64,000 nt of DNA from Candidatus Thiosymbion ectosymbiont of Catanema sp. Cochon2018 (GTDB taxonomy: Bacteria > Pseudomonadota > Gammaproteobacteria > Chromatiales > Chromatiaceae). The DNA is taken from contig WYCW01000001.1 in NCBI GenBank assembly GCA_011392765.1, positions 800,888 to 864,887 on the forward strand, given 5' to 3'. Below are positions 17,987-25,970 of the stretch, in pieces. The notes beneath the pieces were generated by a model. The model was not told the origin of the DNA. It did not search any database and saw nothing but the letters and a program-made list of their open reading frames with translations. A program made the position numbers and the translations under genes. The number at the start of each line of letters is the position of its first letter. The first letter of the stretch is position 1.

Positions 17987-18949
17987 ATGATGAAGCGGCA
18001 GAAACCTGAGAGGAGTCTACGGTCGGGATGGGCAGCGGCACTTTGTCTCGTCCTGTTGGGCGCCAACTGTGCGTTGCCAGCGGCACAGGTCGCCTATTGG
18101 CTCCCGAACGGTAACGACAGCGTCTTTGGCCAGGCATTCTATGTAAAGAGCCGGTACGAGGATACTCTGTTGGACGTGGGCCGCCGGAACGGGCTCGGCC
18201 ACGACGAGATGAAATTCGCCAATCCGGAAGTGGACATGTGGATACCGGGTGAAGGCACCGACGTCCTCGTGCCTACCCAGTATGTGTTGCCCAACGCCCC
18301 GCGGCGGGGATTGGTGCTCAACCTGGCGGAGAAACGGCTCTATTACTTCCCTCTGCCCGGCAAAGTGGTCACCTACGCCATCAGCATCGGACGCGAGGGC
18401 TGGAACACGCCGCTCGGTAACTTCAGCATTGTGAGCAAGGTCAAGGATCCGACCTGGACTCCCCCGGCCTCCATTCGCGCCGAACACGCGGCGCAGGGGG
18501 ATATTCTACCGGCGGTGGTTCCGGCGGGGCCGGACAACCCCCTGGGACAATATGCCATGCGCCTGAGTGCGAGGGGCTATCTCATCCACGGCACCAACAA
18601 GCCTTGGGGACTCGGCATGCGGGTCAGCCACGGTTGTATCCGGATGTATCCGGAGGACATCGAGCAGCTGTTTTCGAAAATCTCGGTCGGGACACCGGTC
18701 AAAATCGTCCACCAACCGTTCAAGGTCGGCTGGCGCGACAATGACCTTTATCTGGAGGTGCACGCCAAGAACCAAGCCGAAGCCGGATCCCTCATGAAGC
18801 CAATCTCGGCATTGATCACCACCGCCCGGGGGGTGAGTGTGGATTGGACGGAGGTACGCAGGGCCCTGAAAGAAAATACCGGCCTTCCACACCTGGTGGG
18901 AGGCCGGCAAAAGCCGGCACGCCGGCTCTATCTGGATAGGATCTTCTAG
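17987..18949 (+). CDS. L,D-transpeptidase (ErfK/YbiS/YcfS/YnhG type)
   Basis: A periplasmic peptidoglycan cross-linking or lipoprotein-anchoring enzyme. A signal peptide (GWAAALCLVLLGANC, about 14-28) precedes a LysM-like region and the YkuD catalytic domain. The catalytic block is HGTNKPWGLGMRVSHGCIRM (201-220), with the nucleophile C217 and H201. The length (320 aa) matches E. coli YbiS and ErfK, which attach Braun lipoprotein to the cell wall. GGAAGG lies just before two ATGs (17987 and 17990); either may be used. The gene converges on an Lpp-like lipoprotein ending in lysine, a likely substrate. Confidence 0.93.
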   Translation: MMKRQKPERSLRSGWAAALCLVLLGANCALPAAQVAYWLPNGNDSVFGQAFYVKSRYEDTLLDVGRRNGLGHDEMKFANPEVDMWIPGEGTDVLVPTQYVLPNAPRRGLVLNLAEKRLYYFPLPGKVVTYAISIGREGWNTPLGNFSIVSKVKDPTWTPPASIRAEHAAQGDILPAVVPAGPDNPLGQYAMRLSARGYLIHGTNKPWGLGMRVSHGCIRMYPEDIEQLFSKISVGTPVKIVHQPFKVGWRDNDLYLEVHAKNQAEAGSLMKPISALITTARGVSVDWTEVRRALKENTGLPHLVGGRQKPARRLYLDRIF

Positions 18950-18955
18950 CCGAGC

Positions 18956-19153
18956 TTACTTGGCCATGGCCTTCTCGAACATGCGGCTGGTGCTCTCGGT
19001 TTTCATTTCGCAGCACATCTTAGCCTCGTTGGCCTTGCTGAGAGCCTCCAGGGCTATCTCGCGAGTTGGTCGACCGCTACTACACCCATCCAGCAGCCCC
19101 ATGGTTAAGACGATAGCCGCGGACAGAGAAGCAAGCTTAACGGTTTTCGACAT
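18956..19153 (-). CDS. Small Lpp-like lipoprotein ending in lysine
   Basis: A 65-residue protein with a signal peptide (LASLSAAIVLTMGLLDG) and a lipobox cysteine at 24. The mature 42 residues are helical and alanine-containing (ALEALSKANEAK) and end EKAMAK. The resemblance to Lpp/OprI alanine-zipper lipoproteins is in size, lipidation and the C-terminal lysine, which in E. coli Lpp is the residue linked to peptidoglycan by L,D-transpeptidases. The start was taken at the ATG at 19153; the frame runs 25 codons further upstream without a signal-like sequence. Two adjacent cysteines (47-48) are unusual for Lpp. Its stop lies 7 bases from the L,D-transpeptidase stop, in convergent orientation. Confidence 0.75.
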   Translation of the reverse strand: MSKTVKLASLSAAIVLTMGLLDGCSSGRPTREIALEALSKANEAKMCCEMKTESTSRMFEKAMAK

Positions 19154-19256
19154 AGCTGTGTCTCCTTGTGATAAAAGCCAATCGGCCCACTGTTTATACC
19201 ACATAATCAGAGTTTTTCCGAGCGGCATGTGTTTTACCTAGCCGAGATCCGCCGAG

Positions 19257-19871
19257 ATGGTCCAGCGTTACTACGACAAGACAGAAGAAACCGGGGCCGG
19301 GAACCCCTTTCGATACCGCCAGGGCTTCCTGGGCGACATCCGTATCCGGCATACCGGCGGAGCAGATGTGCCGATCCGTGAGCTGCCGCCGTTCCTGCGC
19401 GCTCTTTTGGTAACGGACGGCACCGTCACCAAGATCCTCGAGGCCTATTTCTGGGAGCCGGTGGAGATCGTAACTCTACGGCAGGAATTCGTCCACGCTG
19501 AGCGCCCCATCGCGTGGACCCAGATCGCCCCTGGCGACCGGGTGTTGATCCGTCACGTGCACCTCAGCGGTATGGAAAGCGAACGCATCTATGCTACGGC
19601 CTCCTCGGTCATCCGCACCCAGCTTATACCGGAGGCCTTCCGGCAACGGCTGATCGACCGCCGGATCGGCATCGGCATGCTGATTCGTGACAGTGGTATG
19701 GAGAGCTACCGCGAAGTGCTGGAGGTAGGTATCGAGCCGGAGGACGGGAACTATGACCCGACCCTCGCCCCGAAGAAATCGGATCTTATCTTCCGCACCT
19801 ATCGTATCATCATCGACGGCAAGCCGGTGATTCTGATCACGGAGCGGTTTCCCTTGCATTTGTATAGATGA
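19257..19871 (+). CDS. Chorismate pyruvate-lyase family protein (UbiC/DUF98)
   Basis: This 204-residue protein matches the UbiC-like family. The ELPPFLRALLVTDGTVTKIL segment and the C-terminal DLIFRTYRIIIDGKPVILIT and ERFP match the family's pattern of substrate-binding strand and last catalytic Glu (E199). Such enzymes cleave chorismate to 4-hydroxybenzoate and pyruvate for ubiquinone synthesis or related acids. This branch often lacks a close functional assignment, so the exact product is uncertain. It stands alone on the plus strand between the lipoprotein gene and ccmD. Confidence 0.75.
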   Translation: MVQRYYDKTEETGAGNPFRYRQGFLGDIRIRHTGGADVPIRELPPFLRALLVTDGTVTKILEAYFWEPVEIVTLRQEFVHAERPIAWTQIAPGDRVLIRHVHLSGMESERIYATASSVIRTQLIPEAFRQRLIDRRIGIGMLIRDSGMESYREVLEVGIEPEDGNYDPTLAPKKSDLIFRTYRIIIDGKPVILITERFPLHLYR

Positions 19872-19875
19872 TCGG

Positions 19876-19975
19876 GTGGTGTTGTAATTTTGTTGTCCCT
19901 GGGTGTACCCGAAATGAGGGTGTTTCTGTCTGAATCTCGGAAACAACAAGGTTGGAACACTACCCGCGGTTGGAA
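19876..19975. repeat. MITE-like inverted repeat
   Basis: GGTGGTGTTGTAATTTTGTT and its diverged inverse (AACAACAAGGTTGGAACACT) enclose about 100 bp directly upstream of ccmD. The same end recurs at 60463 (GGTGTTGTAATTTTGTTGTT). Confidence 0.5.
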
Positions 19976-19990
19976 TGATTTCACTTCGAT

Positions 19991-20149
19991 ATGGACACAT
20001 TCTTCGCCCAGGGCGGCTACGCCCTCTACGTGTGGAGCTCCTACGGCATGGCCCTGATCCTGTTGGTCCTGGAACTGGTGCAGTTGGTCCGCCGGCGCCG
20101 CGGCATCTTGGCCCGCCTCGCACGATTACAGAAGATCAACCGCAAATGA
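19991..20149 (+). CDS. ccmD: CcmD, first copy
   Basis: A 52-residue membrane protein of the CcmABCD heme-handling module. It starts MDTFFAQGGYALYVWSSYGM, has a single membrane helix (MALILLVLELVQL) and a basic tail RRRRGILARLARL. In most operons ccmD follows ccmC; here it precedes ccmC and overlaps its start by ATGA. A second, about 85 percent identical copy lies 11.4 kb downstream at 31506. The gene was too short to stand out, so it was recognised by its sequence. Confidence 0.9.
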   Translation: MDTFFAQGGYALYVWSSYGMALILLVLELVQLVRRRRGILARLARLQKINRK

Positions 20150-20892
20150 AGCTGTTCAGATTTTTCTCCCCGGCTACCTTCTATCCCTTGGCCGGCAAGC
20201 TGATGCCCTGGTTTGCCGTGCTGGCGGCGGTGACTATCCTCAGCGGGCTCTACTGGGGCTTCTTCGAGACCCCGGACCGCCTCGGCGGCACCAATCCCCA
20301 AAAAGAGTATTACCGGATTATCTTCATCCATGTCCCCGCCGCTTGGATGTCTATGTGGCTTTATCTCCTGGTGGCGGCCTATTCGGCCGTCGGGCTGGTC
20401 TTCAACACCCGGCTCAGCTTTATGCTGGCCCGTGCCGCCGCCCCTACCGGCGCCATCTTTACTTTCCTGGCCCTGTGGACCGGCGCCTTCTGGGGTCGCC
20501 CGAGCTGGGGCACCTGGTGGGACTGGGATCCGCGCCTGACCTCGGAGTTGATCCTGTTCTTTCTCTACCTCGGATACCTCGCCCTGCACTCGGCCATCGA
20601 CGACTCACGCCGGGCGGACCGGGCCTCCGCCCTGCTGGCTATCGTCGGCCTGGTGATGGTCCCGGTCATCTTCTGGTCCATCAACTGTCCGGACCCCAGC
20701 CGGTGTGCAGCGCTCCATCAGCGTTCTTCCCTGGCGAACATGGAGCCGAATATCCTCTGGTCCATGCTTATCATGACCTTCGGCCTGTGGATGTACAGTT
20801 TCGTCACTATCTTTATGCGGGTGCGGAATATCATCCTGATCCGGGAGGCCGATACGACCTGGGTCAAGGGACTGGTTACAAAGGAACAGTGA
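20146..20892 (+). CDS. ccmC: Heme exporter/lyase component CcmC
   Basis: CcmC loads heme onto the chaperone CcmE in the periplasm. The 248-residue protein has six hydrophobic segments and the tryptophan-rich WWD motif GTWWDWDPRLTSEL (about 124-137), with flanking histidines (HVPAAWM and LALHSAIDD). The ATG overlaps the ccmD stop. The last 95 codons overlap, on the other strand, the run-through end of hddC. A 90-bp copy of its 3' end is found at 30336-30425, on the far side of the sugar island. The native neighbours ccmA and ccmB are not in the window. Confidence 0.95.
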   Translation: MKLFRFFSPATFYPLAGKLMPWFAVLAAVTILSGLYWGFFETPDRLGGTNPQKEYYRIIFIHVPAAWMSMWLYLLVAAYSAVGLVFNTRLSFMLARAAAPTGAIFTFLALWTGAFWGRPSWGTWWDWDPRLTSELILFFLYLGYLALHSAIDDSRRADRASALLAIVGLVMVPVIFWSINCPDPSRCAALHQRSSLANMEPNILWSMLIMTFGLWMYSFVTIFMRVRNIILIREADTTWVKGLVTKEQ

Positions 20893-21594
20893 TCGCGATT
20901 GTCGCAACACATCGCTCGCCCGAAGGTAATCTTCCGGAATACCGATGTCGATAAAACGGCCGGACTGCTCCACACCGTAAAGTCTGCGCCCTTGATCAAA
21001 GATAGAGGGAAGTATGTTATCCTCGAGGGAGTACTTCTTCTCTCCCCCCTTTTCGAAACCATTCAGCACCGATGGCTCCACCAGATAGATGCCGCCGTTT
21101 GCCAATCTTCCAGACCGAGCAGTGCCCGCCTGGAGCAAAAGAATATGGCCATCATCCGCAACTTCTATCCCCATATAGCGTCCTGTCTCACGCGTTCGAA
21201 ATAGAGCAAAGGTCCATTCCGATTCATGCTCGGTATGAAAATTCTCCAGCTTTTCCAGATCGACCTCAAAGAAGGTATCTCCGTTAAGTACCAGAAAAGG
21301 CTCCGTCAGGTCTTTTGCGGCATGAAGCAACCCGCCGCCCGTGCCAAGCGGGGTTGGTTCTATTGCATAGTCGATTGGGATGCCCTGATAGGCGGCCCCA
21401 AAATGGTCGCTTATGGACTGATGTCGATAGCCGACGGATAAGATAAATCGTTCAACGCCCTGCCTGCCCCAGTACTCCATCGGGTATTCGAGAAACGGTC
21501 GGCCATTGATAGGGGCCATGGGCTTCGGCAGATCAGGCACGGATTTGCGAAGCCGCGTACCCAATCCGCCGGCCAGAATAACTGCTGTTACCAC
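20605..21594 (-). CDS. hddC: D-glycero-D-manno-heptose 1-phosphate guanylyltransferase, with chimeric C-terminus
   Basis: A nucleotidyltransferase forming GDP-heptose. The N-terminus has the classic VTAVILAGGLGTRLRKS (pyrophosphorylase loop), and GTGGGLLHAAKDL, LNGDTFFEVD and IDIGIPEDYLRASDVL follow. This matches the usual complete family length of about 230 residues. After about residue 231 the reading frame simply continues as antisense of ccmC, adding some 98 unrelated residues. The island junction is at about 20900, so the native stop codon was lost when the island joined ccmC. Whether the chimeric tail is tolerated is unknown. The GTG at 21594 was chosen by homology; GGGAG lies 11 bases upstream. 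Confidence 0.85.
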   Translation of the reverse strand: MVTAVILAGGLGTRLRKSVPDLPKPMAPINGRPFLEYPMEYWGRQGVERFILSVGYRHQSISDHFGAAYQGIPIDYAIEPTPLGTGGGLLHAAKDLTEPFLVLNGDTFFEVDLEKLENFHTEHESEWTFALFRTRETGRYMGIEVADDGHILLLQAGTARSGRLANGGIYLVEPSVLNGFEKGGEKKYSLEDNILPSIFDQGRRLYGVEQSGRFIDIGIPEDYLRASDVLRQSRSLFLCNQSLDPGRIGLPDQDDIPHPHKDSDETVHPQAEGHDKHGPEDIRLHVRQGRTLMERCTPAGVRTVDGPEDDRDHHQADDSQQGGGPVRPA

Positions 21595-21655
21595 TAGTAC
21601 GTATGCTCCCAATTACCGATAACATCGAGCCAACAGTATCCTAATGGAAGATTCA

Positions 21656-21772
21656 GCCGCAAATGAACGCAAATCAACGCAAATGATCGAAAGCTGTCGC
21701 CGGTGGCGAGCCGATTACGACCGCTTTGCGGCTATTTGCGTTTATTCGCGTTCATTTGCGGCAAAAAATAAT
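21656..21772. repeat. RepF copy 1
   Basis: Inverted ends GCCGCAAATGAACGCAAATC and GCGTTCATTTGCGGC surround a short core. It lies between hddC and the dehydratase gene. Related ends occur at 1032, 36044, 38626 and 48126. Confidence 0.75.
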
Positions 21773-21800
21773 TTCCAATGAAAGAACCAAACCGATGTTA

Positions 21801-22970
21801 TCACACAGCGTTCAGAATGGCGCAGATCTCATCGACCTCCTCGTCCCGGAGATCGGGGAAATTGCCGATATAAAAGCCATAGAAGTGGATGTGTTCGGTC
21901 TCCGGGAATTCCCGATAATGGCCTTCCGGCACCAGGCCCTCGAGGTAAGGTTGGCGTACCTGATTGCCTCCTCCGGAACTACCGCGTCGGTATTCGATAC
22001 CATGCTCACGCATCTTGTCCATTAACCGCAGAACAAAGGCCTCATCCGAAGTCTTCAGTACGAGATTGAAGGCATAGTTGCTCGACCCTTCGAGTTTGAA
22101 ATCGGTACGGTACTTATCGGAATCCAGTCGACTCAGAAACCGGTGAAGATTTTCGGTGCGTCGTACAATATTGGCGTCCAGCCGTTTGAGCTGACTTCTC
22201 CCCATGATCCCGCCGATCTCCGTGTTGCGCATGTTGTAGGCAGGATAGGCAAAGATAAATTCCGGATTGAGTTCCGGGTTATCGGTTTGGTAACGGGTGC
22301 GAAGATCCATATTATCGGATTCGCGTACCATCCCATGTGATCGCAGCATACGCACCTGCTGATAGACCGCTTCATCATCGGTGCAGACCATGCCACCCTC
22401 GATGGTACTCATATGATGGGCATAGTAGAAGGAGAAATTGGAGATCCAGCCGAAGGTTCCCAGCTTTTGGCCGTTATGGGTGGCACCGTGGGATTCACAG
22501 GCGTCTTCGATCAGCGGAATCTTGCGCTGTTTCAACGCATCGATGAGCTCATCCGTCAGGCCATCGAATCCCTGAACATGGGTGAGAAAGACCGCTCGGG
22601 TATTGTCGGTGAGCTTGTCGATTACCTGCTTGGTATCCATCCCCAAAGTACGCGGATCGATATCGACGAATACCGGAGTAAAGCCATTCTGAAGTACGGA
22701 TGAGATATCCGAGCTCCAAGTCAGAGGCGGAACAATCACCTCCCCCCCCTCCGGGTAGCGAATCTTCAGTACCGCCATGGTGAGGAGGTTGGAGGAGGCG
22801 CCGGAGTTCAGGAAGACACTGTATTTGACGCCCAACCACTGGGACCATTCCGCTTCAAAAGCACGCACCTGTGTGCCATTGGTCAGAATCGGGTCATCCT
22901 GTCTGAGGTGTTCGATAACCGCATCCAGATCTTCGCGGTGGATGTTGTTGCGCATCAACGGAAATTTCAT
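21801..22970 (-). CDS. DegT-fold PLP sugar enzyme with active-site His (ColD/RfbH-type 3-dehydratase)
   Basis: A 389-residue DegT/DnrJ/EryC1 fold enzyme. The PLP pocket is intact (NSGASSNLL near 55-63, LIEDACESHGA with D156), but the Schiff-base lysine is replaced by histidine in SFYYAHHM (H185). The same change defines CDP-4-keto-6-deoxyglucose 3-dehydrase (RfbH/E1) and GDP-4-keto-6-deoxymannose 3-dehydratase (ColD), which remove the C3 hydroxyl instead of transferring an amino group. I therefore predict a 3-dehydratase acting on a 4-keto nucleotide sugar. GGAG lies 7 bases before the ATG. It sits in the sugar operon, separated from tktC by a RepB element. Substrate inferred only. Confidence 0.85.
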   Translation of the reverse strand: MKFPLMRNNIHREDLDAVIEHLRQDDPILTNGTQVRAFEAEWSQWLGVKYSVFLNSGASSNLLTMAVLKIRYPEGGEVIVPPLTWSSDISSVLQNGFTPVFVDIDPRTLGMDTKQVIDKLTDNTRAVFLTHVQGFDGLTDELIDALKQRKIPLIEDACESHGATHNGQKLGTFGWISNFSFYYAHHMSTIEGGMVCTDDEAVYQQVRMLRSHGMVRESDNMDLRTRYQTDNPELNPEFIFAYPAYNMRNTEIGGIMGRSQLKRLDANIVRRTENLHRFLSRLDSDKYRTDFKLEGSSNYAFNLVLKTSDEAFVLRLMDKMREHGIEYRRGSSGGGNQVRQPYLEGLVPEGHYREFPETEHIHFYGFYIGNFPDLRDEEVDEICAILNAV

Positions 22971-22985
22971 AAATACTCCATTTCA

Positions 22986-23084
22986 GGGCACTTTGAAAAA
23001 TACGGTTTTCGTGAATGGCATGTCTGAATAATCAATGGCTTAGAGTCTCTCGGTCGATGAAAGCACCTATTTTTCAAGGTGCCC
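22986..23084. repeat. RepB copy 2
   Basis: 99 bp with ends GGGCACTTTGAAAAATACGG and TATTTTTCAAGGTGCCC. It fills the whole space between the transketolase C-subunit stop and the dehydratase Shine-Dalgarno sequence. Confidence 0.92.
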
Positions 23085-23085
23085 T

Positions 23086-24051
23086 TTACATGGGCAAGGA
23101 TTCGCGAAAGCCGCGCAGGCTATTTAATATGGATTGCACGCCGATCCCAACCTGTTCGTGCAGCTCCGCACGCGGCCCGAGCTCGAACCGATAGGCCGGC
23201 TCGACACCGAGGTTCAGCAGTGTCGCCTGCAACCTTCGTCGCGCGATAAATTCGAACAGCATAGAATCGAGCCCCCCCCGGCCCCGGAAGCCCTCTTCCA
23301 GACTCACCAGACCGGTATAAGACTTGAGCGCCGCTTCGAGTTGGTCCGCCGAGTAGTTGGTCAGATTGAAGAGGTCGATCACACCGACCTCTTCTCCTCC
23401 CCCGGAAAGCCGTTCGGCAACCTCGAGCGCGGTATGCAACAAATAGCCTGTTGCAATCAGGCAAATGCGGTCTCCTTTTTTGTGAACATAAAAGCCGATT
23501 TCCATATCGGGGACCTCTTGGTCATAGATTACAGGAAGCACCTGGGCATCGAAGCGCAGATATTTGGGTCCTTGGTTTTCCGTACAGTGATTGAATAGAT
23601 TTTCCGCCGTTATATGATCCGCCGGGGATAAGAGCTGAAAATTGGGCAGTGCCCGCATCAGGGTAATGTCCTCGTAGCATTGGTGCGTCGGTCCGGAAAC
23701 GACGTAACTGTAGCCGGCCCCTACCCCGATCAGATTGACATTCAGGGGCCGGACTTCCGAGAGCAGCGCCAGACTTACCCGTGCCTGTTCATAGCAGCGC
23801 ATGGTGATGAAAGGTGCGATGGCATAGGCAAATACGATGTAACCTTCGAGCGCCAAACCGGCCGAGATATTGATCAGATTCTGTTCCGCGATCCCCACAT
23901 TGACGAAGCGGCTAGGGAAGTCTGCGCGAATCTTATCGAGTACCGGTGAACCGAAATCGGCGCTTACAAAGAAGAGCCTTTGGTCACCGCCCATCGCCTT
24001 CCGGACCTGTTCCAGAAAGACATCCCGCATGGCCCGTGGTTGGCAGGTCAT
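23086..24051 (-). CDS. Transketolase-like, C-terminal subunit
   Basis: The pyrimidine-binding and C-terminal domains of a two-component transketolase (321 residues). Blocks seen are DVFLEQVRKAM, FVNVGIAEQNLINISAGLAL (the conserved Glu of the pyrimidine domain is in AEQN) and SYVVSGPTHQCYED, then the C-terminal VYDQEVPD-like part and LVSLEEGFRGRGGLDS. Its ATG overlaps the stop of the N-terminal subunit gene (ATGA), so the two are translated together. Split transketolases occur in central metabolism and in sugar clusters; here the context points to sugar-nucleotide work rather than the pentose phosphate pathway. Confidence 0.88.
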   Translation of the reverse strand: MTCQPRAMRDVFLEQVRKAMGGDQRLFFVSADFGSPVLDKIRADFPSRFVNVGIAEQNLINISAGLALEGYIVFAYAIAPFITMRCYEQARVSLALLSEVRPLNVNLIGVGAGYSYVVSGPTHQCYEDITLMRALPNFQLLSPADHITAENLFNHCTENQGPKYLRFDAQVLPVIYDQEVPDMEIGFYVHKKGDRICLIATGYLLHTALEVAERLSGGGEEVGVIDLFNLTNYSADQLEAALKSYTGLVSLEEGFRGRGGLDSMLFEFIARRRLQATLLNLGVEPAYRFELGPRAELHEQVGIGVQSILNSLRGFRESLPM

Positions 24052-24863
24052 CGGGTCTTCTCCAGCAGCTCGTCGATCAACTCCGGTTTCGGATTGATGA
24101 TGTGTGAGAGCGGTGCATTTTCCAATCCGGGCACGCCCCGTCCTTTCAAGGTCCTGGCAATGAGCACCTTGGGCTTGTCGGTTACACGATCTTTCTGTTG
24201 CATCAGTGCCGTCCGCACCGCCAGCACATCATGACCATCGACCTCCTCACTACAATCCCAACCGAAAGCAGTGAGTCGCAGATTCAGGTTCCCGTGCGAC
24301 ACGATCTCATCGGTATAGCCCAACATGCTGATCCGGTTGTTATCGACAATCAGATTGAGGTTGTCGAGCTGGTGGTGAGAGGCGAACATGAGGGCCTCCC
24401 AACAGGCGCCTTCATGTAACTCACCATCGCCGACGATGACAAAAACACTCCTGTCACTCCCTTTGGATTTGAGCGCAAGGGCAATACCCGCGGCCACCCC
24501 CAACCCATGGCCGAGTGATCCATTGACTGTCTCATAGCCGGGGATGACCGGATCCGGTATACCTCCGAGAAAGCTTCCTGTCTCGCATACGCGATGAAGT
24601 TCTTCTGACGAAAAGTAACCCAAATCAGCAAGGATAGGGTACATGCAGATGGATCCGTGACCTTTGCTGATAATACACCGGTCACGCTGCTCATCCAACG
24701 GATCTTTCGGGTTGAATCGAAGAACGCCGCCATAATAGAGTGCGACGAATATCTCAACCGTGGAGAGGGAGGAGGCCAACCGGGTCTCAGGGGCACGTCG
24801 ATGGATCGCCAGGGTTTCCCGCCACACCCAATGGGTTTTGCCTTGCAAGTCGGCTTGATTCAT
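24048..24863 (-). CDS. Transketolase-like, N-terminal TPP-binding subunit
   Basis: The pyrophosphate-binding half of a two-component transketolase (271 residues). It has the TPP/Mg motif GDGELHEGACWEAL (145-158) ending with NN at 175-176, and the KGHGSICMY segment (67-75). The ATG at 24863 overlaps the stop of the preceding Fcl-like gene (ATGA); a longer frame to 24902 is not used. With its partner it would form the active site at the subunit interface and move a two-carbon ketol unit. The two genes lie between an Fcl-like reductase and a ColD-like dehydratase. Confidence 0.9.
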   Translation of the reverse strand: MNQADLQGKTHWVWRETLAIHRRAPETRLASSLSTVEIFVALYYGGVLRFNPKDPLDEQRDRCIISKGHGSICMYPILADLGYFSSEELHRVCETGSFLGGIPDPVIPGYETVNGSLGHGLGVAAGIALALKSKGSDRSVFVIVGDGELHEGACWEALMFASHHQLDNLNLIVDNNRISMLGYTDEIVSHGNLNLRLTAFGWDCSEEVDGHDVLAVRTALMQQKDRVTDKPKVLIARTLKGRGVPGLENAPLSHIINPKPELIDELLEKTR

Positions 24864-25816
24864 ATTCGATTCTGCTTGGATACGATGTTTTCGACATACC
24901 ATTGATAGGTCTCTCTGAGACCTCGATCGAAATCAATCCTGGGTTGCCAGCCGAAATTTTTGATACGGGAGCTATCCAACAGTTTTCTGGGCGCGCCATC
25001 CGGCTTGGTCCGATCCCACTCGATGGTCCCCGTGTAACTCACGATTTCCGCGATTCGTTCAGCCAGCTCCCGGATGGAGAAATCAATACCGGTCCCGAGA
25101 TTGAGGGGCAACTCGAGGTTGGAAACGTCCTCTCGGAGCAGAAACAGCGTCGCATCCGCTATGTCGTCTGCATGAATAAACTCACGACGCGGTTCACCAC
25201 TACCCCACAGGGTGACACTGGGAGTACCAGTCTTTTTCGCCGCGTGAAAACGCCGGATCAGGGCGGACAACACATGTCCGGACTCCGGATCGAAATTGTC
25301 GTTGGGGCCGAATGCGCTATTCGGGATGGCAGGAATAAAACGCTGACTGCCGTATTGCTGATTGTAGGCCATACACATCTGTAATCCTGCCAGCTTCGAG
25401 ATGGCGTAGGCCATGCTGGTCGGCTCCGGATGGCCGGATAACAATGCGGTTTCAGCCATGGGTTGCGGACATTCCCGCGGATACATGCAGGATGAAGCAA
25501 ACAAGACGAGCCTTTTTACCCCTGTTCGCTGTGCGACCCGCAGTACATTCAATTGGATTGCCAGGTTGATGTTGACAAAATCGGCCGGATAGATCTTGTT
25601 TTCGACGATCCCCCCCACACGACCGGCCGCCAAAACAACATACTCAGGTGAGTGTTCGGCAAAAAATCGTTCAACGGCAAGGTTGTCAGTCAATTCCAGC
25701 TCATCGTGGCGGGCCAGAACCAGATTGTCGTATCCGGTACTTCGAAGCTTCCGGACCATTGCCGAGCCGATGAGACCCGTGTGACCGGCAATATAGATCG
25801 AGGCGCTCGTATCCAT
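24860..25816 (-). CDS. GDP-L-fucose synthase-like epimerase/reductase
   Basis: A 318-residue short-chain dehydrogenase of the Fcl/ColC family. It has the NAD(P) motif GHTGLIGSA (11-19), the ASSCMYP segment with S109, and YAISK with Y137 and K141. NSAFGPNDNFD and SGEPRREFIHADDIADA match GDP-fucose synthase and the related colitose enzyme. The ATG at 25816 was chosen because the upstream TTG lies inside a RepD element. It overlaps the next gene by ATGA. In this operon it probably reduces the 4-keto product of the 3-dehydratase, as ColC does after ColD. Confidence 0.85.
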   Translation of the reverse strand: MDTSASIYIAGHTGLIGSAMVRKLRSTGYDNLVLARHDELELTDNLAVERFFAEHSPEYVVLAAGRVGGIVENKIYPADFVNINLAIQLNVLRVAQRTGVKRLVLFASSCMYPRECPQPMAETALLSGHPEPTSMAYAISKLAGLQMCMAYNQQYGSQRFIPAIPNSAFGPNDNFDPESGHVLSALIRRFHAAKKTGTPSVTLWGSGEPRREFIHADDIADATLFLLREDVSNLELPLNLGTGIDFSIRELAERIAEIVSYTGTIEWDRTKPDGAPRKLLDSSRIKNFGWQPRIDFDRGLRETYQWYVENIVSKQNRI

Positions 25817-25827
25817 GGTTACAGCCA

Positions 25828-25967
25828 AATGCCACTAAGTTAAGCGTTACCGGTCGGCAAAGTAAGAGAAGAAACTACGAATCACGCGAATCCTCGCGAA
25901 TTGATTCGCGGAAATTCGCGTGATTCGTAGTTTTCTCTAAGTGGCCAATAGTTAACTTAATGGCATT
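25828..25967. repeat. RepD copy 2 (140 bp)
   Basis: Ends AATGCCACTAAGTTAAGCG and GTTAACTTAATGGCATT. The core is a separate palindrome of GATTCGCG strings. It lies just upstream of the Fcl-like gene start, so it may carry or block that promoter. Confidence 0.88.
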
Positions 25968-25970
25968 GGG

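Noticed and set aside
20605-20900. The last 98 residues of the hddC frame as a real domain
   Set aside because: They are the exact antisense of ccmC, with no similarity to heptose guanylyltransferases, and begin at the island junction.
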